64,000 nt of DNA from Oscarella lobularis (GCF_947507565.1 NC_089186.1:372001-436000), one strand, 5' to 3'; positions 21,938-33,794 are shown, counted from the stretch's first letter. Notes: generated from the sequence alone by a model not told the origin. Numbers and translations are program-made.

Positions 21938-22349
21938 GGTTTGTACTTTACTATTTACATGCGTTTTTCTTTCTACTACTTGTGATGCTTTTCACTCGTT
22001 TACGTTTTTTTCATTTGTGATACAGCACAGTAGCATGAGTAGCATGCAGCTGTAGCATCTATACTCAAAAGATCTATACTCAAAAGATGCTAAGGGTCCG
22101 AGCGCGCGCTAAGAATCCAAATTGAACACGCCTACTCGCCCGATCTTCGGCCGCCTTATTTGCCGCCGTTTCGCTTCCGGTCGTCGCGCCGCTTCGCGAG
22201 CCTCTTCGTCGAACGTCCGACCGTGTTGTAGGCTGGTTCGCTTCTTCGAGGGGCCCGCGCGGGGTTCGCCTGTGAGCGTGTGGTTCGCTTCGTTGTCCCG
22301 TATGTTCTTTAGGACATACTGGCCTTCAGTCAGTCGGATTAATATTTCG
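21938..22349 (+). other. Intergenic region after TRPC1
   Basis: No gene seen. It contains a direct repeat of ATCTATACTCAAAAGAT near 22055-22090 and a GC-rich stretch (22130-22320) with no frame I trust. Confidence 0.35.
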
Positions 22350-23036
22350 GGATTATGTACCCGCCTTCACCCGGAGTATTCAATTACGCGCAATTAGGCG
22401 GGCTATACCCGTCGAATTAAGACGGGTACACGTTTTCCACGGGTACACGGTACTATTCGACGGGTACGCGTATTCGACGGCTACGCGTATTCGACGGGTA
22501 AACATATTCTACGGGTACACATATTCGACGGTGCACGTGCACGTATTCGACGGGTACGCGTACAGTCGGACTATGTACCCGCCTTCACCCGGAGTATTCA
22601 ATTACACGCAATTAGGCGGGCTATACCCGTTTGAAGACGGGTACACGTTCTCCACGGGTACACGCTACTATTCGACAGCTACGCGTATTCGACGGCTACG
22701 CGTATTCGACGGGTAAACATATTCGACGGGTACGCATTTTCGACGGGTACACGTGCACGTATTCGACGGGTACACGTATTCGACGGTACACGTATTCGAC
22801 GCGTACACGTATTCGAGGGGTTTAATTAATTAACGTGTTCGACGGGTACACGGATACACGTATTCGACGGGTGCACGTATTCGACGGGTACACGTATTCC
22901 ACGTGGTATACGTGTTCGACGGCGGGTACACGTATTCGACGGGTACACGTATACGACGGGCACACGTATACGACGGTACACGTATTCGACGCGTACACGT
23001 ATTCGAGGGGTTTAATTAAGCGTTGCTATCTCGACA
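22350..23036. repeat. Minisatellite with 17-base unit GGGTACACGTATTCGAC and a higher-order duplication
   Basis: The region is built from variants of a 15-17 base unit (GGGTACACGTATTCGAC, also ACGCG and AAACAT versions). A larger block starting with GTACCCGCCTTCACCC occurs twice (about 22354 and 22567), each followed by a run of the short units, so there is a second-level repeat of about 213 bases. A further pair ends in TTCGAGGGGTTTAATTAA at about 22813 and 23003. Short open frames across it follow from the repeat and are not genes. Confidence 0.9.
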
Positions 23037-23199
23037 TTTCGGGTACGGCCGGGTATACCCAGGCCACGCCAGCAAACAGGTTTTCTCTGCTGACGTGGTC
23101 AGGGAATAATACAAAACACGCGCAGAACTTTAATTAGTACGAGAACACATTTATATACCCGTCGAAGACGGGTACACGGCTAGTGCAGCACTACAAAAC

Positions 23200-23407
23200 G
23201 AATCATCGTAGCGCGCGGGGGTGATATCGCATCATCCGTGGACGGTCGCTGTTTTCGTCCTAGAACGTACGTTTTCGTCGCTTGCGCGCAACCTTCGAAT
23301 GAACCGAACTCGCGAAAGCGTCGGTGAAGTGTTTGGCCCTCAAATCGCGCCTCGTTCTTTGTTAGGCGTTCCGCCTACGATCGATCATCGGCAAGAGCGC
23401 GCGTGCG
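23200..23407 (+). promoter_or_regulatory. Conserved upstream block of the TRPC genes, copy 1
   Basis: About 210 bases before the TRPC2 start (from TCGTAGCGCGCGGGG through TTTTCGTCCTAGAACGTACG to GCAAGAGCGCGCGTGCG) recur almost unchanged before the relic at 28269 and before TRPC4 at 34020. Probable promoter plus 5' untranslated region; no TATA box seen. Confidence 0.6.
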
Positions 23408-26400
23408 ATGGCGAGCGACGAAGCCATGGAGTTTGCAAGTCTTTCGAGCGGCTCGTCGACGTCCGACGTCGACGAGACGACCGAGAAAGACGAAGACGTT
23501 GATCCACAAACGTCTCTTCTATACGACGAACTGCAAAACTTCGCCGAAGGCCAAGCGAATCGAATCGCAGCGCTCGTCGTAAACGGAGCGAATCCCAAGC
23601 ATCGCTACGACGGCGAGCGGACGACGCTTCACGTCCTATTCGACGCCTTCGCCAAATCGAAGGACAAAACGAAGCAGCGTTCCTGCGTAGAATGTAAGAA
23701 TCGCGCTCGCTCGTATGCGCATGCGAGTATTTTAATTTAAATTAAATTTATTTTTTATTAAATTTAATTTTTAATTAAACGAAAGTACAGTACAGTGAAT
23801 AAAAGTCTCTCTTCTCTCATGCAGCCCTTCGCAAGCTACTTGAGCTCGGTGTCAATCCGACATCACGTGACGGTGATTATCGGCTCGTGCTGAATGTTGC
23901 TGTTGAGAACGCATGCCCTATTGACGGTTTGGACCTACTCTTGGCGTGTTCCGGGGTGTCTGTTGAGGACAGCTTTGCGCTTCATACTGCGGTCTGTGCA
24001 CGCAATAATCATATACAATTTTTTTTATTTTAGTGTTTCTTTAGATCTGGTGTGGCTTTGACGTCGAGTATGTTGAATATTTAATTGAGAAGGGTGGCGA
24101 TTTGGAATCAACGTCTTTGGAGCGTCGCTTGCCTCTTCCTTCCATGCTCTTGTACAAAAACAAGAGTCAAGGATACATTGATCTCGTCGAACGTAAGAGA
24201 CCGGAGCTGCTGAGGAAACATGCGGACTCTTTGTTTCGGCATGCGCTTGGGGCTGGACATTTGAAAACGGCCAAGGTATGAATGCCTTGTACGCTATTAT
24301 TTCAACATACTGTACAAAGAACGGATGAATAGCACAATGTGATACTGTCTTTCTCTAGCTTCTTTTTGAAAAGGAGCAACCGTGTCCGGAGCAAATAGCC
24401 ATGGCGACGGCACGCCTTTGATAATAATGGTGGTGAGGCGCAGTCAGTCGTTTGCGACGTTCTCCTTTCTCGTTGAATCATTGGGCGTCGACGTTCAAGT
24501 GACAGACTCGAACTCGAAAAACGTTCTACATCACGCCGTAATATCTAACCAACTCGACGTCATGAAACTAGCCGTTGAGCGTGGCGTCAGCCTTCGCCAT
24601 GCGGACGACAACGGCTGGCTTCCAATTCACTACGCATCGACACTCGACGACAGCCAAAGAATGGAATGTCTGAATTTTCTCATCAAGAATAATTCACCCG
24701 TCAATGCGAAGAGCAAGAAGAACGAGTCGTGTTTGTTTACGGCGCTTCAGAGCAAAGCGACGAAGTGCGTCGGACGTCTTCTCCAGGCCGGAGCGACGCT
24801 GAACGACTCGAAGCTGGAATGTCTTGAGTACGACGAAGTGACGCTTCTCGCCGATCCCCAAGTGATGATGATGGCTCCGAAGCCGATTGATACGATGCTT
24901 CGACTGGGAACGCTCTTCTCCAAGTGCGCCAAACGCGACGAATCGCATCGCGGCGAGCTTCAATCGCTCTCCGAAAGCATGCAGAGTCTCGCCGTCGAGA
25001 TGATGGTCAAAGCCGATTGGATGGATTTTAACATCACCGACGATTTGTTTGCGTACGGAATTGAAAAGGAGCAAAAGCTGGTAAGGCAAAGTCTCCGGCA
25101 TTGTCGTACAGTAAAACGTATCTCATTTTTCTGTAAGAGCACGTACACTCCCTTAACCCCCTTAACCAGGGTTTGGCCCACACCGACCCCCACTCTCCTA
25201 TCGCCGACCCATAAAACGTTATGACGGGCCGGACCGTCTCTTGCAATAGTCACTGCAGGAGAGTCGGCCCGTCGCTCTCATAAGTTACTGCGAAGGCTTA
25301 ATTAAAAAATGGCGAGCAAAGCCTTTTTTCTATTGATTGTTAAACTACACGCTTCTATAAAATTCTTCTTGGTGTATTATTTCCAGCATAGATATATTAT
25401 GTATATGCTTCCAAACCCTCTTCCTGCACTTAAAAAATTCTCTGCAGAACCCCGCAAGAACGTATCGGTGCAGCAGGCTGTATAAACCAGACGTACCTTG
25501 GGTTTCTTCCTCCACGTAGTAGCGTATAGTTGCGAATAAGTCTTACGCTCTCTTTTTAGTTTATTGCCAGTGTTCCCATTCAGGAGAAGCTAAAGAAAGT
25601 TTGGTACGGAAGAGAGGGAACACTAGACACGCGTCAATACGTCTGCAAAGTTCTCTGGTTCCTCATCAAAGTGTTTCTCCTTCCCTTCGTTCTCATGTTC
25701 TATCTTCCCTGTCTTGGATGCTGCTACGATCGTCTCGCAAGTAAATGGATGCTAACCAAGGAGCGGTGCGTTGCCTACATCACCAGCGCTGTCACCTATC
25801 TCCTCTTCGTCGTTCTACTCATTATCGACGTCTCGCTCAAATCGAACGCGAATACCCAGGCGACGTCGCCGAGCGTTCTCGATTGGATCGTCTTTGTCTT
25901 CGTCGTCGCTCTCGTTCTCCAGGAAATCTACCAGGCGTTGGGACATCGAAACGACCTCAAGAAGTACATAAGGAAATGGACCAATGTCTTCGACATCTTT
26001 CTCATCCTCATATTCGTCACCTATTTCTGTCTTTTATTCGTCGGCTACTACGCTATTGATGATAGTTTTGAAGTCGTACGCGCTTCGTTTCACGTTCTCG
26101 GCTTTGCCTCGCTGATGAGCTGCGTCCGATTTTTGTCCTATCTCCAAGCACACGCCGTCCTTGGACCGATACAACTCTCCTTCGTGGGAATCTTCTATGA
26201 CGTCGTACTCTTTCTCATTATATTAGGCACGTTCCTGATTGGCTTCGCCGTCAGCATAACGAGCGTCTATTCGGCACAGGCGAAGAGTCTAGGAGCGGCT
26301 GATAATGCTACTGTGCCCATTGAAGTGTCAGGGTAAGAATCATGGTGGGGTGGAAGGATAGGCAACAGTTTAAAATAAAGTTTAAAATATATTTCCTAAA

Positions 26401-27898
26401 AGTCTAGCGTAGTCTTCACTAGTACATTCATGTCCACCCCTAATTCAACTAGCCTCTTCGGGCCTAATTCCCAAGATAAGCGGAGACCCCTCAAGCCGCT
26501 ATATCATTAATCTGTATTGTTTATATACCGTAGGCCAATCAATCCTCCTCCTCCTCCTCCTCCTCCTCCTCCTTCTCTCCTTAGCTGGTTACGTATTAAT
26601 TCCTTGATTTTGTTTAGGATGTGGCCTTCTGTGAAAATCCTCTTCTGGTCTCTCTTTGGTTTGATTGACCTGGAGAGCTTCAAAGCCGATGGAGGTGCAG
26701 AAACGTCCGTCGGCATGACTCTTCTCGCTCTGTAGTTGGTGATCGCCGTCATCGTTCTTCTCAATATGTTGATCGCTTTGATAAGTAACGCGTTTCAAAG
26801 AGTTCAAGTAGATACAAAGTCCTAGTTCATATGCATGATGGGTCTTACATTAGTCGTTCTTCTAGGACAATGCTGATATAGAGTGGAAGTTCGCTCGTGC
26901 CGTCATCATTCACGACATCAAGAAGTCGCCACCGATACCTATTCCAATTAATATTCTTCATTTGATTGCGTTGTTTCTATCGAACATGTGGTCACGCAGA
27001 AAAGAGGGCTGTCGTTGTAAAGTAATAAATGGGCTATGCTATACAGGCCAATTTGTATTTAGTTTTTTCTCTATAGGCAACTCCCGATGATGATGAATCA
27101 GAGTTCGATTACGCTGATCGCGAAGCCGTTAAGGAGAAACTTCGCGAGAAGATCGAAGAAGAAGCAGAAGAAGAAGGAATAGTTCGCAAGAAACACCTGA
27201 AGAAGCTAAAGGAGCACTTAGACGAGCAAATCAGTGCACTTAAGGTGAGTCCACCAATAGTACTTTTACGTAATGCATTTCCATGTTATTTCTAGGCCGT
27301 TGTACATCCAAGAGTGGCTCTCGGCGAAGTCGTTCAGAAGAAGTTTCTTGAGAAGATCGAAGAAGCAGAAGAAGAAGAAGGGGTTCGCAGAAAAGACCTG
27401 AAGAGGCTGAGGGAGCACTTAGACGAGCAAATCAGTGCACTTAAGGTGAGTCCACCGATAGTACTTTTACGTAATGTATTTCCTTAATATTTCTAGGCCG
27501 TTGTACAGCCGATAGTGGCTCTCGGATCCAAGCTCTGTTCTGATGTGGAGGAGAGTAAGTCAGAGGAATCTGATGACGACCAATCACACAGGCGACCGGC
27601 TCCGAAATCGGAAACGACTGAACCCCAAGCGAAGGTTGGAGGAAGGAGGGGCCAGAAGGGGTCAAGGCCAAAGTCCGGGCCAAAGGACGATGACGATGAC
27701 TTGAGTTTGAGTCTGGATGACGAGGGAAAGGCAACGGCACGTGAAGCGAAGCGTGGTAGTGACGTCAGCAAGGTGCCAAGTGGAGCCAAGAAAGAAAGTA
27801 TTCAAGAAGTGCTGAAGGGATTGAGGAAACTTCAGGAGAGCGTTGAGAAACTCCAGTCGGATTTTCTCGAAGGGCAAACCGAGGTAATCACCACGTAG
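23408..27898 (+). pseudogene. TRPC-like channel copy 2, broken by a frameshift and a stop
   Basis: All parts of the gene are present: exons 23408-23693, 23825-23991, 24045-24275, 24359-25080, 25560-26332, 26618-26807, 26866-27021, 27077-27244, 27296-27445 and 27497-27898. Exon 4 is 722 nt, one base short of a whole number of codons, because an A is missing in the run near 24374 relative to TRPC1 and TRPC4; translation would stop at about 24418. In the S6 exon a Trp codon conserved in the three intact genes is TAG (26733-26735). The acidic-helix exon is tandemly duplicated in changed form (27296-27445), joined to the start of the next exon. Ankyrin, membrane and EWKFAR segments are otherwise well kept, so the damage looks recent. 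Any product would need a different start or splice route. Confidence 0.85.
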
Positions 27899-28039
27899 GT
27901 TCTCATCAGTAAGGTTTGTGTCTTGTGTACTCCGTATGTGCACTCCTTTGCTATTTACACAGCGCGGTTTTTTCTCCTACTTGTGATGCTGAAACAGCTT
28001 TCACTCCTTTACATTTGTCATTTGTGATGTCATGCGGTG

Positions 28040-28268
28040 CAAAACGATCATCGTTAGCGCGCGGGGTGATAGATCGCATCACCATCCGTGACGGTCGCTG
28101 TTTTCGTCCTAGAACGTACGTTTTCGTCGCTTGCGTGCAACCGTCGAGTAGAGAGTCGAATGAACCGAACTCGCGAAAGCGCCGGTTCAGTGTTTGGCCC
28201 TCAAATCGCGCCTCGTTCTTTGTTAGGCGTTCCGCCTACGATCGATCATCGGCAAGAGCGCGCGTGCG
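28040..28268 (+). promoter_or_regulatory. Conserved upstream block of the TRPC genes, copy 2
   Basis: Same block as at 23200-23407 and 33795-34019 (core TTTTCGTCCTAGAACGTACG), here in front of a truncated TRPC relic. Confidence 0.6.
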
Positions 28269-28625
28269 ATGGCTAGGGACGAAGCCATGGAGCTCGGGAG
28301 TCTCTCGAGCGGCTCGTCGACGTCCGACGTCGACGAGGCGACCGAGAAAGACGAACAAACGTCTCTTCGATACGAACTGCAAAACTTCGCCGAAGGCCAA
28401 ACGAATCGAATCGCAACGCTCGTCGACAACGGAGCGAATATCCCAAGCATCGCTACGACGACGAAACGAAGCAACGATCGCCAGAGTTCGCTCCCAGGTC
28501 TCTGAGGTGTCTCTCTCTTTCTCTTCTCTCACCGCGACGACGATCAGACTGTTCTGCATGATTTGTGTCCTGTCGTCGCCTAGGGAGGTGGGCGGGGACG
28601 GCTCCGTGCACCATGCCAACTCCAT
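28269..28625 (+). pseudogene. Truncated TRPC relic (exon 1 plus scraps of exon 2)
   Basis: Starts like TRPC2 and TRPC4 (ELGSLSSGSSTSDVDE, then LQNFAEGQ), loses frame after GANIPS and then collapses. The following 120 bases hold shortened pieces of exon 2 (TTCTGCATGATTTGTGTCC, CTGTCGTCGCCTAGG, GGCGGGGACGGCTCCGTGC). Everything after that is missing, so it cannot make a channel. Confidence 0.85.
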
Positions 28626-28770
28626 GCATTAGAAAGAGTCCATTCCGTCGGCGCCCGGCCGCGATCAAGCAAGAAAAGAGAATTTCGCTAAAAGACGGCG
28701 ACTGAAAAATATTTTTATTTGCATTCTTTCATCCATGGAAAACGGGCAGAAGCTTGTGCGTTGGGAATTA

Positions 28771-28907
28771 TTGCGCGCGATAAGTGTCAATAAATCGTTG
28801 CTGTTCAAACTGGTTGTTTGGCGCCAACCAACCTGCCGGTTTATTTATAGCTTTTGGCGCCAACCCCAACCGCGGTCAGCGATTTTTCGACACTTATCGC
28901 GCGCGTC
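28771..28907. mobile_element. Small MITE-like element before TRPC3
   Basis: Terminal inverted repeats of about 27 bases (core GCGCGCGATAAGTGTC at the left, its complement at the right) enclose a 137-base element ending just 43 bases before the TRPC3 start codon. Inside are two copies of TTTTGGCGCCAACC or close variants, which resemble E2F binding sites. No coding capacity. Confidence 0.65.
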
Positions 28908-28949
28908 ATGATAAGCGCTCCGCGCACAATCGTCTAAACAGTCAGTGCA

Positions 28950-31900
28950 ATGACCAGCAACGAAACAATAGAGCTTGGACGTTTTTCAAACGGCTCGTCT
29001 TTGCCCGAAGCGGACTCGGACGTCGACGAAAAGCCGTCGACAGCCTTCAAGAATCCGTCCGCAGTCGACAAAAGCGCCGATCCTCAAACGTCGCTTCGAA
29101 ACGAACTGCGAAACTTCGCCGAAGGCCAAGCGGATCGAATCGCAATGTGGGTCGACAGCGGAGCGAATCCCAAGCACCTCTACAAAGAAGGCGCGAGACA
29201 AATACATCTGACAACGCTGCACATCTTATTCGACGCCTTCTCCAATTCGGACGAAGACGACGAAACGAAGCAGCGGTCCTGCGTGGAATGTAAGAATTCA
29301 GCTCGCTCCCATATAATACACCGTACTCGCGCGATTAAAGAGAGCCCCCTCTCGTTTAGTGCCCCCCTTCCTCCACGAGTTGAAAAATTAAAGCCCCATT
29401 TCGAATACTGCCCCGGGGCTGCCTTTGAGATTACTTACAGGCATCATGGCATGTAAGGTGAAAGCACCTGCTATGCCCGTTTACCGCAACATAGCCTCAC
29501 TCACCAAAATACAGACAATGAATAGTGTGTCTTCTAATTGAAATTACAAGCTTGTCGTACGTACTGTAGCTTGTCAGTGTACTGAATGAAACAATAAAGC
29601 CCCATTTCACTTAGAGCCCCAGTCTCGATTAGAGCCCCATGTCCGAAGACCTTATAGAGTCCCAGGGGCTATAATCGCGCGAGTACGGTAGGTGGTCTAT
29701 AAGGGTGTGTCTATACGCAGCCCTTCGCGCACTTCTCGATCTCGGCGCCGATCCGACGGTGCGAGACGACGACTATCGGCCCGTTCTGCATGCCGCTGTC
29801 GCGAATTTGTGTCCGGTTGACGGTTTGGAGAGACTTCTGTCGTCGCCTGGGGTGTCCATTGGGGACGTGGGCGGGGACGGCTCCGTGCTTCACGCCCTGG
29901 TATGTAGCATATATACGAAATTATGTATCAGTTCTAATTTTTAATTATTATTTATCTTAGTTGGATTCCGGCGAGTCGTATGACGTCGAATACGTCGAAT
30001 ATTTAATCGACAAGGGCGCCGATTTGGAATTGACGGCCACCGGACAAGAGTCGCCTCTCGATGCGATGGCCAGGAATGAAGACATGGCTAAAGCGTTGAT
30101 CGGTCTCGTCGAGCGAAAGAGACCGCTGCTGCTGCGAAAGCACGCCGATTCCATGCTACGACATGCCGTCGAATCGGGAAGCTTGGAAACAGTCAAGGTA
30201 AGAAACCATTTTCAATATCTCTACATTATTGGTTCTTTCGACGCGATACGACCGTTTCTCTCTGTTGGATTAGAAAGAGAGTTTCTTTCATGGGATCTAG
30301 CAATCTTTAGTTTTGGCAGAGAAAATCGAAAAAAAGCTGCCACCATCCTCCCCGCCTCCTCCCCCGCCCACCTCACCCATCTTAGCATATCTCACTGGGC
30401 ACCGGCGCCAAGTGAAATATGCTAAGATCATAACTATACAGTATACAGTAGTAGAACTACGTTCGTGAAATTCGACGGCGAGTTTTTAGACCATAGTCGT
30501 TTGCGTACGAAACTTCGAGATTTGTCAAAGCTGAAGCGGCATCGATTGTCGTGCGATTTTAGCTGTTATATGTGTTTAGAAAGGCGTTTAATTAAAGCGA
30601 TGATATTCTACTTTAGCTAGGCTACGTACAGGGAAATCGTCATTTTGTTCGTGGGAGACCAAGAATCGCGATCTTTTTGGTCCTTTCGACGCGATTCCGT
30701 CGCTTCTTTTGCTAGATGAGATAGAAATGCGATTCTAAAGCGTATTGATCGCGCCGATTCGACGGATCATGCACTTTAGGCTAGAGAATCCCAAAGAGCC
30801 AAGAGAATCGCTCTGTATACTAAGAGTCTTTCTCTTCTAGCTTCTTCTTAAGAAAGGGGCCACTGTGGTCGGAGCAAATAACCATTGCGACGGCACGCCG
30901 TTGATAATCAAAGCGGTGAAGGCTTTTTCTTTCGAAATATTCTCTCTTCTTCTTCGATTCGGAGCCGACGTCAATGAGACTGACCGACAATTGAGAAACG
31001 TTGTGCACCACGCAGCAATTCATAAACACGTGGACATCATGAAACGAGCCGTCGAGCTTGGCGTAAGCCCCTTAAAAGCCGACAATTTCGGAGATTTTCC
31101 GATTCATCACGCATCTTGGTCCGGCAATACGGAATGTCTGAATTTTCTCATCGAGAACGAATCGCCCGTCAATGCGAAGAACAAGGAGAACGAGTCGTGT
31201 TTGTTTTTGGCGCTTGAAAGCCAAGCGGAGAAGTGCGTCGGTCGTCTTCTCGAGGCCGGAGCGTCGTTGGAAGACTCGAAGCTGAAAGATCTTGGGTACG
31301 ATAGTGTGACGCTTCTCGCCGATCCCCAAGTTATCATGACGGCGCCGAAGCCGATCGAAAGGATGCTTCGATTGGGCACGCTCTTCTCCATGTGCGCCAA
31401 ACGCGAAGAATCGCATCGCTGCGAGCTTCAGTCGCTCTCCGAAAGCATGCAGAGTCTCGCCGTCGAGATGATGGACAAAGCCAATTGGTGGTGCAGTGAC
31501 ATCACCGACGATTTGTTAGCGTACGGAATAGAAACCGAGCAAAAGCTGGTAAGTGATAGACTTGGGTCCCCCCCAACAGGGAAATTGTTCTCTTTTAGTT
31601 CATCTCCAGCGCTCCCGTTCAGGAGAAGCTGAAGACCGACTGGTACGGCTACGACGGCAAATTGAATAAGCGGCAATACGTCTACAAGGTTCTCTGGTTT
31701 CTAATCAAAGCCTTACTTATTCCCTTCGTTAACATATTCTGCCTTCCCTGCGTTGGATGCCGCTACAAGCGCCTCACCAGCCGATGGAGGCAAAAACGGG
31801 AGCCGTGCATTGCCTACATTGCCAACGCTATCACCTATCTCCTCTTCATCGTTCTTCTCATCGTCGACGTCTCGCTCAAATCGAACGCGACTACCCAAGC

Positions 31901-33665
31901 GACGTCGCCGAGCGTTCTCGATTGGATCGTCTTCGTCTTCGTCATCGCTCTCATTCTCCAGGAAGTCTCCCAGGCGTTGGCCCATCGAAACGACCTCAAG
32001 AAGTACATAGGGAATTGGACAAATGTCTTCGACGTCTTTCTCATTTTCATATTCGTCATCTATTACTGTCTTTTATTCGTCGGCTACTACGCTATTGATG
32101 ATAGTTTCGAAGTCATACGCGCTTCGTTTCACGTTCTCGGCTTCGCCTCTCTAATGAGCAGCGTCCGATTTTTATCCTATCTCCAAGCACACGCTGTCCT
32201 TGGACCAATACAACTCTCCTTCGTAGGAATCTTCTATGAAGTCGTACTCTTTCTCATTATACTGGGCACTTTCCTGATCGGTTTTGCCGTCAGCATAACG
32301 AGCGTCTATTCGGCGCCGGCGAGGAGTCTAGGAGCGGCGGAAAACGCGTCCGTGCCCGATGACGTGTCTGGGTGAGAATCGTGTAATGGGTTGGGGTATG
32401 GGAGACAGTTTAAAATATATTTTCAAAAAAATGTCCTACGTAGGTCACACTCGTACATTCATGCCCACCCCTAATCCAACAGGAAACGGTGGCGGGCCTT
32501 AGATAAGCGGAGATTCCCTCTAGCTATATCATTATCCTGTGTTGTATACCGTAGGCCAATCCCCCTCCTTCCCCTTTAGCTGGTTAAACTTTAATTCCTT
32601 GATTTGTTTTAGGATGTGGCCCTCTGTGAAAATCCTCTTCTGGTCTCTCTTTGGTTTGATTGACCTGGAAAGCTTCGAAGCCGATCAAGTCGCAGAAACG
32701 GCTGTCGGCATGATTATTCTCGCTCTGTGGTTGGTGCTCGCAGTCATCGTTCTTCTCAATATGTTGATTGCTTTGATAAGTAACGCGTTTCAAAGAGTTC
32801 AGGTAGAGATACCAAAGTGCATATGCGTGGTGGGTCTTTTCATTGGTCGTTCTTTTAGGACAATGCTGATATTGAGTTTAAGTTCGCTCGTGCCGTCATC
32901 ACTTACGACATCACGAAGTCGCCACCGATACCTATTCCAATTAATATTCTTCATTTGATTCCGTTGTTTCTATCGTACATGTCCTCCAGGAAAGAGTGCT
33001 TTCGTTGTAAAGTAATAGGTTACACAAATGCCAATCGTATTTTATTAATTTTTTCTCTACAGGCAACTCCCAATGTAGACGAATCAGGGTTCAGCTTTAC
33101 TCAACACGACGCCGTTCGAGAGAAGTTTCGGAAGAAGATCGCAGAAGCAGAAGAAGAGGAAGGGGTTCGCAGAAAAGACCTGAAGAAGCTGAGGGAGCAC
33201 TTAGACGAGCAAATCAGTGCACTTAAGGTACGTCCACCAATGGTACTTTTACGCAATGTATTTCCTTGTTATTTCTAGGCCGTTGTACAGCCGATAGTGG
33301 CTCTCGGATCCAAGCTCAGTTCTGATTTGGAGGAGAGTAAGTCAGAGGAATCTGATGACGACCAATCACACAGGCGACCGGCTCCGAAATCGGAAACGAC
33401 TGATGAACCCCAAGCGAAGGTTGGAGGAAGGAGGGGCCAGAAGGGATCAAGGCCAAAATCCGGGCCAAAGGACGATGACGATGACTTGAGTTTGAAGACA
33501 ACGGCACGTGAAGTGAAACGTGGTAGTGACGTCGGCAACGTGCCAAGTGGAGCCAAGAAAGAAAGTATTCAAGAAGTGCTGAAGGGATTGAGGAAACTTC
33601 AGGAGAGCGTTGAGAAACTCCAGTCGGATTTTCTCGAAGGGCAAACCGAGGTCATCACCACGTAG
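28950..33665 (+). CDS. TRPC-like ankyrin-repeat cation channel (TRPC3 of this array)
   Basis: Nine exons (28950-29289, 29721-29899, 29961-30197, 30841-31548, 31599-32371, 32613-32802, 32859-33011, 33063-33227, 33279-33665) give 1043 aa in one frame. Same layout as TRPC1: acidic N-terminus, ankyrin-type repeats, six membrane segments, pore LFWSLFGLIDLESF, S6 LLNMLIALISNAFQ, acidic helix, coiled-coil end. In the post-S6 hallmark the Trp is replaced: EFKFAR instead of EWKFAR. Intron 1 holds a MITE (29319-29690) and intron 3 is 643 bases with a hairpin. Exons 2-5 and intron 4 are closest to TRPC1, whereas the last two exons are closest to TRPC2, so the gene looks like a mosaic. Its promoter differs from the block shared by TRPC2 and TRPC4. 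Confidence 0.88.
29319..29690. mobile_element. MITE-like insertion in intron 1 of TRPC3
   Basis: Terminal inverted repeats ACCGTACTCGCGCGATTA (left) and its complement (right) bound about 370 non-coding bases. The same intron of TRPC1 lacks this segment, with matching sequence on both sides (CAGCTCGCTCCC and GGTAGGTGGTCTA), so it is an insertion. TA on both sides may be the target duplication. GAGCCCC and GGGGCT tracts inside extend the pairing. Confidence 0.75.
30382..30427. repeat. Hairpin in intron 3 of TRPC3
   Basis: Perfectly ended inverted repeat CTTAGCATAT...ATATGCTAAG with arms of about 18 bases and a short GC-rich loop (GGCACCGGCGCC). It lies in an intron that is about 590 bases longer than in TRPC1 and TRPC4, after a C-rich stretch. 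Confidence 0.65.
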
Positions 33666-33794
33666 GTTCTCATCAGAAAGGTTTGTGTCTTGTGTATGTG
33701 CACTCCTTTGCTATTTACACAGCGCGATTTTTTTTCCTACTTGTGATGCTGAAACAGCTTTCACTCCTTTACATTTTTCATTTGCAATGGCATT

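Noticed and set aside
22530-23137. Open frames rich in FDGYTYS and STGTRIRR motifs
   Set aside because: They follow from the 17-base minisatellite, whose period is not a multiple of three; no start or exon support.
24359-25080. TRPC2 exon 4 using a different acceptor to avoid the frameshift
   Set aside because: No alternative AG nearby restores the frame while keeping the LLF-KGATV start conserved in the other copies, and the TAG at 26733 would remain.
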